Source: Serinus canaria (taxonomy: Eukaryota; Chordata; Aves; Passeriformes; Fringillidae). Taken from it: a stretch of 64,000 nucleotides of DNA. Position numbers and translations under genes: made by a program. Location of the stretch: NCBI RefSeq assembly GCF_022539315.1, contig NC_066329.1, forward strand, positions 5,245,072-5,309,071, in the 5' to 3' direction. Shown one piece after another: positions 1 through 13,200 of the stretch; within the stretch, counting starts at the first letter, position 1, and every line of letters begins with the position of its first letter. The notes beneath the pieces are model-generated. The model saw only the letters and a list, made by a program, of their open reading frames with translations, searched no databases and had not been told where the DNA came from.

Positions 1-3000
1 TATCTGTACCAGCATTACCAGGTATTCTAAAAACGATAGTACCAGCTGGTGAAAACTACAAAATGGATTATAATTAACTAGAAGATTGTCAGAATGAATG
101 CAATATTTCTTGCTTTAGCATACTCAAAAAAACAACACATCAGGAAAAACTGCATATAAAGCTTCTAAAATCCCTGCTGTTATCACCCTCCTGCCATCTC
201 TCTCTCTGTCTGAAGCACTGTGTTTCCACACAGGGTCTGAAATGTGTCCTTTGGAAAATTAATTTCCATGAGAGATCTGATACCCTTTCAAACAAGAATG
301 CAGGCAGATAAGCTCATATATTCAATGTGCCCCATAAGTCATTCATGGCACATGAATAACTTACATGTTAGTTATATGTGGAATCTCCCCAAAAACCCTC
401 TATTTGTGCTGTTAGTCTCAGCATTTCTTAAATACCATCCAGGCCTCAGAACTGTCATGAGCAGTTGTGCTTTGGAGATCAGAACTGAAAAAATCCTTTT
501 GAATATTAATAACCCCAAACTCCAGCACGAGCCTGACGAGCGCTGATGGAGGTTCGCCAACCAACTATTGCCTTTTTTTTCAGCCTAAGGCATAAACTGA
601 CCTTTCCTTAACAGCTCAGCCCTGCAAAGTTTAAATGCTGGGTTCTCTTAAATTGAAGCTTTCTGTGGCAGTTTTATCTCAGATAACACAGCTATCAGTT
701 ACTCTGGCTCACAACTCCAGCTGGATGGTTGACTGGCACAGTCAAAATGATTTGTCTGTGGGTCACAAACCCAAACAGAGCTGAAGCTTTGGAAAAAGGC
801 TTCCCTCTATCCTTCATAAAGGGGTAAAAATGTTATCCTTTCTACTAAGGTTTGTGTTGCACACTGGACATCAGTGGGCAGTTAACTTTCTCCAAATGAA
901 GTCAGCCCAGTTTTCAGTCTCACACCTGAATTGAAGGAGTTGTGTGTGAAGTCAGTGATGAAACCATGTTCAGCAGAGAAACAAAAAGAGTATTTAACAC
1001 TCAGGTATGGGGGAGTATCAAACCACATTTATGTTGGGAGCTTCATTTTCAGAAATTAATGTTGCTCTTGGGGTAAAGCCACAAGTCATCAGTAATCCCT
1101 TAGTAACTGCTTCAGACAATTCCTTACTTCCATAGGCCCTTGTAGCACAGATTCACTCAAAGCCACAGCTGAGTTTCTCACCAATATTTGCTCTGTGCTC
1201 TACTGGATTTAAAACTGCACATTTAAGAAGAGCATTAACATGGAATACCACAGAAATTTACCTGTAACAAATTATCAAAAATTACCTAAATTCTGTCTTG
1301 ATTTATATCACAATTAGCTCTGAAAGCTAGAAATTTAATGCATCTGATAGTCTGCTTTGGCTTGAAATAGCTTTGATCTCAACAGCCATTTGTCAGAAAT
1401 GACTACTCTGAAACCCCTGTAACCTGAATGAACACTGGGATGTGGATAAGCACTGCTGTGTGTTTTACAGGGCTACTCTGTTATTATGGAGGCAGAGTCT
1501 GAAAGGTCACATTATCTGTTTATGTAACACACATGGTGTTCTTACAAATAACAGCTCTGAGTTCTTCAGAAACCAAACATTCCCTCACTGGGATCACCCA
1601 GCTGCAACAACTCTGCAGACCAGGCTAGGGAGACCTAAACAAAATTAGAATATGGGAATAAAATCAGCTGTCAATGCTCTACAAGAACCTTGACTAGCAG
1701 GTATGAGGTACAAGGGGAAATAATATGTGAACATCACATCATTCTCAGACTGCTCCCAGCATGGGGGAAGAAAGTGAAGCAGCCACTGACACTTACTTTT
1801 GCTTGCACTACATGTTTAAATTAGGGAGGGGTTGTGTGAAGCTTTAAAATTATTTTATCCAAAGTCTTTCAAGATAATCAGGTCTACACAAATTCTAAAA
1901 ATGAAGCTCAAAAATAATAGAAACTGAAATGCCATAAAAGAAAAGATACGTGTTTCTTACAATCAAAGAGCTAATTTTCTCCCAAGCAGCCAGGCTTCTC
2001 TCCCTGCTCTGTAAGTTAAGCAACACTGGCATGGTAACAGTGCCCAGTAATTCACAAGTTAACAGACACCACAATTCATTTGCTCCCTCCCAATTTAAAT
2101 TCCTGCAGTCTCAGTCACAGGGATGCTCTCCAGACATGCACAGAGGCTCTGTCGCCAGAGCCCAACCAGGGTGCATCCTGCCCACGTCTGAGCTATGGCA
2201 ATAAAGCCCAGCCCATCCCAGGCTCCTCCTCTGCTCTGCAGGGCCAGCACTGCCTTGTTTCTCCTGCCTGCGAATGTAGGTTAATGCACCCTTCTCCCCT
2301 TCACCCCATGGAGGCTGAGCTATTATCCAAGATTATATTAGATTAAGGCCATTCAGAAAAGAGATTCCTGGAAAAAAGACAGCAAACTGAAGGGGAAGAA
2401 GGGCCACACGTCCATTTCTTCTTTTCATTACGTTCACTCCACGTGAAATTAAATTTATTGGTTTCATTCACAAAGCAAGTACATCAACAGGGGGAATTGT
2501 GGTTACCCAGGTTGTTCAACACAGAAATAATAATAATATTGTTCTCAAAATATCAAAACTATTAATGCAGTTTTGATTTGTGCTGCTTGCTGTGGACTCC
2601 CCAAGGGAAAGGGAGAAGTAAAGCATTATATTGTGAGTTTTATGTCACAGTCACACAATCTTTAAAAAGAAATTCAGACTCTCCAGGCATTAAATCCCTG
2701 TACCCACTCTCCAGTGTGGACAAAGTTCAGTTTTTCTGGCAGGAGAACACCAGCACTGGGAGCTCTCCAGTGAGGAAGCAGCCCTGCTCTCAGATCATGG
2801 GAGCTGGGGACCTTCTGACCATCTCACATCCACTTAGAAGTGGCAGCTGGAAACAGGGACTTGTAAGTGCTGCAAGACTTGATCCCCCTCTAAATTAATT
2901 TCTTCCCACAAACCAAATCTTCTGATTTCTTTACACAACTATAAATCTATAATAGTAACTCAGGTATTTTCAAGTACAGAACACAGAGGGAGGCGAGTCC

Positions 3001-3459
3001 TGATGGAGAGCTTTAATATTCCCAGGACTCACAGCTGATCCCTTAAATATGACAGGACAACAGCACTACTGCAAAATGGATGGAAATAATGTTCAACTAT
3101 ACTCTGATAAAATGAAACAAAAAACCAAACCCCCTCACCCCCAAATGACAAACAAAGCCAAGAGCCTAAATCTCTCCAGATTACCTCACAGAGCACACCT
3201 TGCTCAAGCACCAAGGACTGAGTATAAAATGCCCTTCACACTTCTATGGAAGAGCACAAGGTTAATGAGCTACACAGAACGGAGACAAAGTTTTAAAAGA
3301 TCTGAACCTCATTTTACAGCATGGTCTCACAGAAAATTTGTTCTCCTTTGCTGTATGGTGTGTGAAAGAGCCTGCAAAGGCTGTAAACACCTCCTAATGC
3401 ACACTGAAATTTGTGCTGTAAGCCTGCTGCCAGCTGTCCTTTAGGAGGATGGCTGCACA

Positions 3460-3700
3460 AAATTATTTCACATGCATCCATTATGCAGCATGATCACAAT
3501 TAATGGAATAAATTTTATGATTCAAAACAAATTAAGCAACATGTAGAAAATTCTGAAACCATGAAAAATGTATTAATTTATTCATTGCCATGCATTTGTG
3601 ATCTTTCCACTTTTGGAGTACGGTTTAATTGACTAGTTTAGAGACCAATTAATCCCTTTACATTTAAGTCAATCACTGAATCCTCTCCAAATAATTTAGC
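3460..3700. promoter_or_regulatory. Candidate conserved non-coding block, homeodomain-site rich
   Basis: About 240 bp of A+T-rich unique sequence contain closely spaced TAAT/ATTA cores (CACAATTAATGG, ATGTATTAATTTATTC, GGTTTAATTGACTAG, CCAATTAATCCC) together with ATGCAT and ATTTGTGATC. This texture is typical of conserved developmental enhancers but also arises by chance in A+T-rich DNA. Confidence 0.2.
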
Positions 3701-6700
3701 TCCTACATGCTGCCTCCCATTTGATGTCCCTGGAGAGTGACTGCAGTTGAAACAGGTGGCACACAAATCACATTTAGGAATGGAGAAAGAATTGCACTAG
3801 CAGGGACACAAAGCATTAAAGATGCACAATTCAGTCAACCACATTCACTCCCTGATCTCCTCTACTCCAGCTCCCAGTCATGTCCTGAATGTTTGGGGGG
3901 CTTTAAATGACAATTGCAGGTTACACATAATTATTTTAATTATTGTTACTTTCTAGTCCTCACCTACCTACTGCTCCTCTCTTAATTTTTTTTACAAGGC
4001 ACATGGAAATAATTCAGTGTCAAAGATAGGGAGAGATGGATTTGTCACCAAGGGAATCATTCCTCAGGTGGGGAACAAAGGAATTGGACACCAAAGCAGT
4101 AACCTCCAACATCACAATCTTAAGAGGAGGGGAAAATCCCAACATATTGAGGTTTTTTTTTGCCTATTAAAACCATTCACAATCTCATCAATACTGGAAT
4201 AGGACAGGACATTTTATTGTCTCACAAAATAACACCTTAAAAGGTATCAGAATGAAGGCAGTATTTCCCTATTTAAACAATAAAGTGAATCTGAAAACGA
4301 GCCAGGGACTTCACCCCTTCTATATGGTGCTCAACCAAGAAAAAACTTGAAAAGAAAAATTATTTCAAAGAGCCTAAAAACAGCTCCTGAAACCACATTA
4401 GGCTCAAGTAGAAAGGAAAGTATTATTTTTGCACATAAATCCAAAGCTTATTGCATTTTAAACATTTACACAGACACATAATAAACAAATTATCTGAAAC
4501 CTAAAGAAAGTGTGTTCCAAGAACACAATTGATGAAAAATCATTAGAAGGAAAAATAATTATTCTCACATCAAATGTAAGATTTTGTATTTTCAGTTCCA
4601 CCAAGTAATCTTATAATATAAATTATTTTCTGCCTCATTTTCTTCTTGAATTAAGAACAAGTTTCTGTCAGAAAATGAAAAGAAAAAAACCCCAATCCCA
4701 CCACTGCAGAAAACATTTCTGCAGTGAAAAGTATTTTATAGAAATGCCTGAAATACCAATTCTGTGTTTTGGCAAGACTGAAACTCCACCCAAGTGAGTG
4801 AACCAGACAGAGCTCTGGTGGCCAGCACCCACCCACCGTGGGCCACTGACATAGAGTGAGTGGCCTTTCCCCAGAGAAAGGGAAACCAGGATCTTTATCC
4901 ATGGCCCACCTCCAGCAGCTCCTGATGTCTCCCTTCTGAGACCTGTGGGAGCTTTGTGCAGCCCTCAGTGGGCTCAGCCCCTGCAAGCCCAGGGCCTGTG
5001 CCCTGGCCTGTGCTGCCAGAGTGCTGACTCAGGATCTCTGCCAGGCCAAACAATTCCTGAGGCAGGAATGTGCTGCAGCCCTGCTTTGTGCTCAGTTCTC
5101 AGCCATGGACACAACTCAATGCTTCAAACTTTCAGACTTGACCTATGGTGCTGCCTGTGCTGGTGGCACAGGTTTGTTTGATGTTCAGAATGACTTCAAC
5201 CCAAACATGGAAATAAAATAAAACAAACTGCTCTAAAAGCTGGATTAGCCTATTAATTGCCAGGCAGAAATGACCCTGCTCTGCCATGTGTAATGCTGAG
5301 CATCAGTGCACAGTGCAAACCCACATACAGACAGCATGCAGGGAAAAACCACAGAGCTCACCCTGATCTTCCAACCAGGCCCCCTCTCAGCAGCCTCAGC
5401 ACTGGAAGGGAATGTACCCACAAGGAAAAGCTGAGCTCCATGAACTCTGCTGTTAAAAGGTAAAGCAGCCATGCTTACATGGACTCCACAGTGTTCAAAC
5501 TGTTCAAGTTCACAAAACTTAGCTCTGACAACTCCTAAAGCATCATTATTTCTAATAGGTCACCAAGATTTGGCAGGATTTTCCTCAAGGTCAGACATTC
5601 TCTTCAGGCTTTCAATTAAATACTGTTAATTTTTGACTGAATTACAGGGTGAAGGAAAAGCAAATAACCTTTTCCCAATTCTGGTTCTTCCACCCTCAAC
5701 CTGGTCACTTGACAGGCTGCCAAAATTTCTGGACATTCAAACTCCAGTGTGTGCTACAGCTATCACAGTTACCATCCTATTCCTGAAGGTTCCAGGAACA
5801 GAGAAAACACAGGATTTAGCAGTGAACATGGGAGAAGGGAAATGAGTTAGACTGAAATCACAGTGATATCTCTCAGTGTAGTCTGCAGCTTCAGGATCCA
5901 AATTTTTCCTGTCTAGCCCAGAGAAACGGTCTCATACTACAATTAATAAATGGAACCACAAGAAAAGGAATTTTATATCCATTTCCTCTCCTCTTTTTTA
6001 ACATCAACAAGAGTCTCTGGTGGCTCTTCAAATGTCTCTGTTTGGCACATCCTCCCCTCTGTGAGGTGGACAACTGTTCTGTGCCACGTGCAGCCTTACC
6101 CCATCCTCAATCTGCTCTCCAGGGAGATCTACCCTGAGCTGCACCCACCTCTGCTCCAAAGGGAAGGCAGCTGAGAGCAGACAACAGAAATTCTTTGGAA
6201 ACACTGAATAGCTCTTTTTCACCCCAGGCACCTGAAGACAGGCAGAGTCTTCACAATATTGTGTTTACCTGACCTGTGAAAGAGGAGGTGGCTTCCTTTT
6301 GAAAATATTCTGGTAAATGGTGGGACTGGTCACCAGCCTGATCCCTATCAGGAAACACGAGCAGGTTTTTGAGGGTGTGAGCACAATAGACTGCAAAATC
6401 TCAGCACTGTTCCCACAGAGATGTCAGGCCTCTGCACACAGGCCTGGCTCAGGCTCCCCTGTTTCAGCACAATCAGCTACTGCAGGGGATACATTGACAA
6501 TTGCAGAAAAAAGGACCTGTAAATGCAGGTGAGCAGGAGAGCAGAGAGGAAAGCCAGAGTGAAGGTTATTTATAGTGCATGGTCTTTTGTGTGGCATTGG
6601 TTGGAAATGCTAAGATTGAAGATGAATGAAGTAAAAAACATGCAAATCATTCCCCTTTTTCCTCAGTACCCAGGCTGCCCACCCAATCTACCCATTAGCA

Positions 6701-8534
6701 AAACAAAAACCTTCTTTGTTGATGCTCAGTGACTTATTCAAAACTCCCAGTGTAAAATGAGATGTTTCAGGTGCTGCAGAAAGTCTTGAGAAGCACAGAT
6801 ACCATTATTTACTGGTGGCAGTGGTTACATGACACAAAAAGGTACCACTGATGTCCTTTATTCTGTGTCAAAAAGTTCCCTGACCTCACTGCCCTGGAAA
6901 CAGTAGAACTGACCTAGGGACATGTCCTCACCAAGAGAATGGCAGCAAGGGCAAGGCCACCCTTGCATTTCATTCCAGAATCGAAGTCTAACATGTAAGA
7001 GGAAATTGTTCCCCCAAAATTCCACAGATTTAATAGAAAATGGCCAATATACAACAAGAATGCTTAAAAGTGCCATGAACATCACCCTAAAAGAGTCTTT
7101 TCTTAGCCCTGATTTTCTTTTAAATTATTTTTAAAGGAATTAATCAGCAAGAGAAGATTCTCTTAGTAGTCCCCCTGAGAAAAAAATTCTGAATGGATCT
7201 GACATTTTCCGGGCAGGCAGAAAACATGACCTGTAAAATAAGCTACCAAGTTAAGGAGACAAGGAACAAAGGAAAATACTAAGCTTGTAAAATATGTTTC
7301 TTTTTAGAGAGGGGAAAATCAAGATCCTTATTCTGGAAAGTGGAGTACAGCAGTTTTGTTTGTGGGGGTTTGCTGCGTTTGGGTGTTTTTGAGGTATAGG
7401 TACTGCGAATGTAGATTCAGAGTAAGTCAAGTGTTTGCTGCAAAGAAAATCACAGGAGTGCTTTACAGCCAAGAGCAGGGAACGTGTCATGAGCTATAAA
7501 GGATCTGCTGCACTCCTGCTGGGAACTCTGCTTGTTCCACACACCATTCCTACAGTTACATCTTATTTTGTTACTCCCTCAAAGAACAGACTGCAGAAAG
7601 CACATCCCTGGGAACTGCACCTTCCTCTCTGGCAGAGAAGACAAAATAAACAATCCCACTGTAACACCTCTGTGTCACTGATGGAATTGCCTGTTGGTAT
7701 TTTAACCAGCACTGGCATAACAGAAATTAAAACTGCTCATAAATAACAATGTAACCAAACAATAGTGTAAACAAAAGGTTTTGAATGTCTTAATTCAATA
7801 TTTAGCAATTAAAAACTTATCACATACCTACACAGAGCAGAGAAATGCCACTTCCAGCTATAAGTACTTTGCAACTTCCTATATACAGCAATAAATCCAC
7901 ATAATGGAAACATGAGGAAAAATACTACTGCTCCTGGATGAGAGAAGCTAGAGACAAATCAGTTTAAAGAAAGCACCTGAATAACTGGCTTAAGAAATGT
8001 TTTCTAAGAAACAACACATCCTCTTTCAGCAAAGAAAGAAACGAAGGCTCTGACATTATTCTACATTCAACAAAATGACTGCAAATTAGGAGTCACAAAG
8101 GTAAAACAAAAACAAGACTCTAAAATTTGTCTTTAAGTTAAGATGCTACAGTAAGTGATCAAGCAAAATACCCAAATGGAAGAAAATGGTTTTTTGTTCC
8201 CTCTCATCCTGTTTTCAAGTACAAAATCCAAAAGCAGATGTAGGAAATCGCTCTTTAGATATATCCATAGATTTACATTCATGCTGTCTAACTGCAGCAA
8301 GGCAGAGATAAAGGCATTGGGGCAGGAAATTCTTTAGGATGTGGCCAACACTGCAGACAGGAACACAGACAAGCAATGACCAGCCTCTCACAGGGTTTTG
8401 CTTCAGCTTGGTTCCCACTGCAGCACTGGCTGGCAATGCTGACCAGCTGACAAGGCACAGGTGTCACCTCTCAGGTGTCTGTGTTCTTAGCACTTACAGG
8501 AGACTTAAACATTAGCCCAACCCAAAAAATACTG

Positions 8535-8574
8535 TACCCATAAAAATCTGTTTATACCCATAAAAATCTGTTCC
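8535..8574. repeat. 20-bp tandem duplication
   Basis: TACCCATAAAAATCTGTTTA is followed directly by TACCCATAAAAATCTGTTCC; 18 of 20 positions are identical. A related ATACCCATAAAAATCCA string also occurs at about 39297. Confidence 0.85.
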
Positions 8575-10259
8575 TTCATTAGTTTTCACTGGAGCAGGAC
8601 TCCACGAGAATCAAATTCCTACCCATGGAAGAGAAAAGGCTGAGTACATGAATGAATGAACTCAGAGAATTTCTGCAAAAACAGAGGACTGGCACTTTAA
8701 TGAGAGAAATGAGAGCCTTGAAGGGCAGGCTGGATGATTAAAAGGCTGGAGCTGGGAAAGGAAATTTATTTATATTCTCATCTCATCAATGTAACTTCTG
8801 GTCAAACATAACCACTTAGACTTAAGTACACAACTCCATCTGCATTTCTCAGTGAAATGAAGTTTAATAAGCAACTTCATAAAGTCCACAGAGAAGTCAA
8901 ATGAAGCAAAAACAAACCAAGGAGCAGAACATTTATGATCTGGAGGAAGCAAAAGATCACACACCATGTCCCAAGTGCAAACGAGCAGAAGCAGCAGTGC
9001 AGCAGCTTGAAGTTATTAAATGTTATAGTGCTTCAATCATCAGCAACAGGATTCGACAGGAATCACTCAAACTTCAAAAAGAAAGGAAGGCCCCCATGCC
9101 CAACACAACCCCCCAGCCCCACAGCTACATTAATCAGAGGCATGAGGGATTTCACAGCCTCTTGGTACTCCAGTGGCCTAAAGATCCAAGGACCTACATT
9201 TCTTATGTATGCTGTGAACTACATCTTCCCTCTTTCCCACACTAGGACATTTTTAAGATGGGCTTTCAGAAGAAAGAACACAGTCCTTACGTAAAAATTA
9301 AGTGTAAAGTTATCATTCATTAACATTAAAACCCATCAAGTGAGAGGTTTTGTCACACTGGCCAATAATCCCTGAGTGACAGAAGCTGTGAACATTTTCT
9401 ATTCAGCCAGCCAGCAATTTGCAGCAAGTACCAGCAATGAGATAATTTGTTTCTGTCGGTGCATCTGAATCACAGAGAAATTGCTAAGATCACATAAAAA
9501 GCTACACTTTTATATTTTACAGAAATGGAACTTTCAACAGGTCTGTGCTAGAGGAAGACCCATTTCCATGATGAAAATGGAATGACATGTTTGTGACATT
9601 ACTTTTGTCACACCATCAGCTTCAAAGGGAGATCTGCATCCAAAATCCAGCAGGAATCTCCTGTTGTTTTACCCCAGCAGGAGTAGGGAATAAGTTCTGT
9701 AATGGCTGGAAACTGTCAGCTAAATGTGCCATGGATCCTTCTGAGTGCATGGTGATGGAACATGATATTCTTATTTCAATCACACAACCAGTCCTGCACC
9801 AAGCTTCCAGGGAAGCTGCTCTTTCTGGGACTCCTAATAATATCCAGAGTGACTTCAGAGATTCACAAGCAGCTCCTCTCATTCCAGACTTCTTGTCACT
9901 TCTGACTCATTTCACTGATTTCTTCTTGGGAAAAAAAGCCTCACAAAAACATCAAGAGAACAAATACAAGACCCAGCTTAGGCTGAGATGAGCAGGGAAC
10001 ACTTTGAGAGGCTTTTTAGGTGTAAAAATCCTACCAAAGCATAGCCAGCCCTTGAGAACATTTACTGATGTAAAGAGCAGAGCTCCAACCTGTCTTCTCC
10101 TCACAGAGATAATGATGCTGGCAAAAGCTCCACTGGAAATTAATCTCTATAACCCAAGAGTTCCCTTCTTCTGGTAATACAGCTTCTCAAGACCTGCTTT
10201 AAACTACTAGAATACAATATTTTTTGCATATTTAAGCTACACCAACATCAGGTTTGGTG

Positions 10260-10284
10260 GAAAACCACAGGTTTGGTGGTTTTC
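10260..10284. other. Perfect 9-bp hairpin next to a direct repeat
   Basis: GAAAACCAC (10260-10268) and its exact complement GTGGTTTTC (10276-10284) flank a 7-base loop. The string CAGGTTTGGTGG occurs twice across the same place (about 10249-10260 and 10268-10279). It is too short for a microRNA precursor. Confidence 0.7.
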
Positions 10285-13200
10285 ATTTCTTCATAAATTC
10301 CAAGTAGAGAGAGATTTTTCAGTAGTCCTACTTGTTGGGTCACTACAGTCACCATCTGAGGTGGGAAGGGTGAAGTGCTGCTGAAAACAAGACATCTGTC
10401 TTAGGGTTTTAAACACCTCATCAGTAAAAATATACATACACTGATCCCACAGAGTACAGATGAACTGTAAGGATAAATTCTGCCAAGTGAGAAAATACAT
10501 TTTCTGGATTCCATACAGCTTCATTTTTTCTTGACCAAACAATACCAAGATTCTCAAATTACCTAAAAACAAGTGTCTCTCGAGAACTTTGCAGTTAACT
10601 ATGTTTTTCCTCACAATTTTTCCTTCTATAACATAAAGGCTGATGATAAGTAGTGCAATAGCAATCTAAGCTAGCCCTGAAATTTCCATTTCTAAACCTC
10701 TCTCCATAAAGCGGAAAGGATTTCAATTTTCCAGCAGCCATGGGAATTCAGAGGAGCAGGAAGGGGGGGAAATCATTTCAGATAGATGCCAAATTTTATC
10801 ACACATGGAAGTCTGAATGAAATCTAAATCTAGCAAAGTTATTCAGAAAGAAGACACAGTATGCTTTTGTATAAAACTACAGAGATTTAATATCAAGGTA
10901 AGACACTGCCAGCAAATGGCTTTAGCAGGTTCTGTTTTTCTTGTGTTGGGATCAATTCATGAGCTGAGCACAAGGGAAGACTTCCTCCAGGGTTGAAAGG
11001 GTAATTTAGTTTCTATGGTCCATTAATTTCTTGGCTTCTTTCCCCAGCCTGCTCATTAGTGTGAAGTGCGGTGACGAGGTTTAGAATATGGAAGTCGAAA
11101 CAGCACCTACAAAATTTCTTCACACAACGACTGCAAAACATCTATCAGAATCAGCAGAGCTTTGAGATGTTTTGACCTGGAATTCAGACTGGTGGCCTGC
11201 ATCAATAACCATTTCTACCTTTAAAGATGGCACCGAGTCAGTTAATGACATTATTAATGGCTCCTCATGATTATCCATCAGCGTTTGCTCCAACAGCCTC
11301 CAAACAGACAAACTAGTTTTACTTTAGCTGAATTAGTAACAGATGGAGGAGATGCATTACCCTCAATCACAAGGTTAAACAGATAATTATGAAAAAACAC
11401 CCGCAAGTCTCCGATATTATCTGATCCTATTAATGGTGCAGGCAACGGAGTAACACAGAGCCCAGCAGAGGAAGCAGGAAAATTATTTAGGTCACTTGAA
11501 GAAACAGATTTCTCTCTGATTTCTTTCTTTCCAGAAGCACAGACTGCAAGTGAAGCAGCCAAATTTGGCAGCATGGAGGCAGATAGAAATCTGGGTGTGA
11601 GTTCTAGACTCTCAGGAAAAGCTCCCACTCGGCAGTAGCACTTCTCTGGATTAAACACTAACAGGATTTGACCCTTCCCTTCCAGAGGGCAGGATGAGGA
11701 GGTTTATGTTTCATTCTGCTGGCCTGGGTAAGCCAACCCTGCCTTACACCTTTGTATTCTCCATCTGTAACACACAAACAAGTGTCATCCCTTCCCACAT
11801 GGAATTAAGTGGTTAAAAAAGTATAACAACATTAAAGCATAACCAGAAAAAAATTTAGGATTGTTCCTGATGCTATTCTCACTCTGTACTTCAGGGTAAG
11901 GTTGTTAAATTTCTTTTTGAAACCTGCAGTAAAAAAAGGTAAAACTCATAAACTAATAATTCTTTTATTAGAGCCCACCTTAAATCTCAATATTTAAAGT
12001 AGATTCTCAGCAGAATAAAGGAGAAGTTTGAGTAAAACCAGACATACATTAAAAAAAGTTGAATTCAACCACTTCCTAGGGCTTGGCTGCTTCACTGACA
12101 GCACTTGATGAAAGAATATAAACTTCACTAATTCCTGCAACCCAAGGTGTCCTGCAAGATGCACCATTCCTGACTGCAGGCACCTTGGTGGGTGCAAAGC
12201 CCACCCCACTCCTAGAGAAAGTGTTCCCTGCTCTGCAATAGAACCCTGCCTGTGCTTTCCTCAGGGGAGGTTTCTGTGACTGCCTGGAGGCCAATCCTGT
12301 GTCACTGCTCCACACAACACTTCAGAACACCTGACTGTGGAGAGGCAGATATTAAATAAGAACTCTGCACTGGGATAATTTATTTCTTTGGAAAAGAAGC
12401 AGACTAGGTAGTTCCTTTCTTACTTTCAACAACAAACACTCTCCCAATATTAAAATAGCCTGGGTGGAACAGCTCAGCTCGCATTTTTGAACCATTAGGA
12501 AATGTTTTCCTAATGCTCCTGTTGAAAGACAAAATTTTAATAAAATCTGTTAAGATTCTTCAGATGCTACTATCTGTTAAGAAGACTAGGTCAGAGCAAG
12601 TAGCAAACAAGAAAAATCTAAATATTGACTTAAAACAATGTTACCTGGCCATAAAATTGACACATAATATTAAGCTTCTAAAAATACAACTAAATATTTG
12701 AAGTGCTCCTTGAAATGCAAGCTCTATTGTGTGCACTCTGCCAGCAAAGTAATCCCATGGAATCAATTAGAAAAAAGAAATACAACTGTGAGGAGACCAT
12801 GGCATTTATAAATATACATACAGAGCTACACACACAGCCATTTCTCAGCAATCTCAAATAATCACCAGGACAAAATCTAAAGGTCACCAGGGGAGTAGGG
12901 AGGAAGCAGCAAACTCCCTTCATCCTGTGAGGAAACCCAGCCAAGGTTTTCCATACACACTGTGTACTTTGGAACCTCATGTCATGGTGTGAAGTGTCAA
13001 GTGTGCAGAGGTGCATGGCTGGTAGCAGATAAATTAATCCCAAAACCATGTGAATATAAGTATTTAACACAAGACAGAAGGACAGGAATACACAGTTCCT
13101 GTTTCTAAATGTGTTGATACAGCAGGAGGGGTTTTATTAATACCCATTCAGAATTGCTGAATAGCTTTGCAAGTGGAAAGTCCAGCAGTGAATTAGGCAG

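Noticed and set aside
6100..6170. 71-bp minus-strand block with a strong acceptor and a GTAAGG donor (RWVQLRVDLPGEQIEDG)
   Set aside because: It looks like an exon, but it does not match MED13L residues that should follow exon 4 and no partner exon was identified; splice-like pairs are common by chance.
10353..10464. 112-bp minus-strand block between TTACAG and GTGACT
   Set aside because: Weak donor, no match to MED13L and no recognised family.
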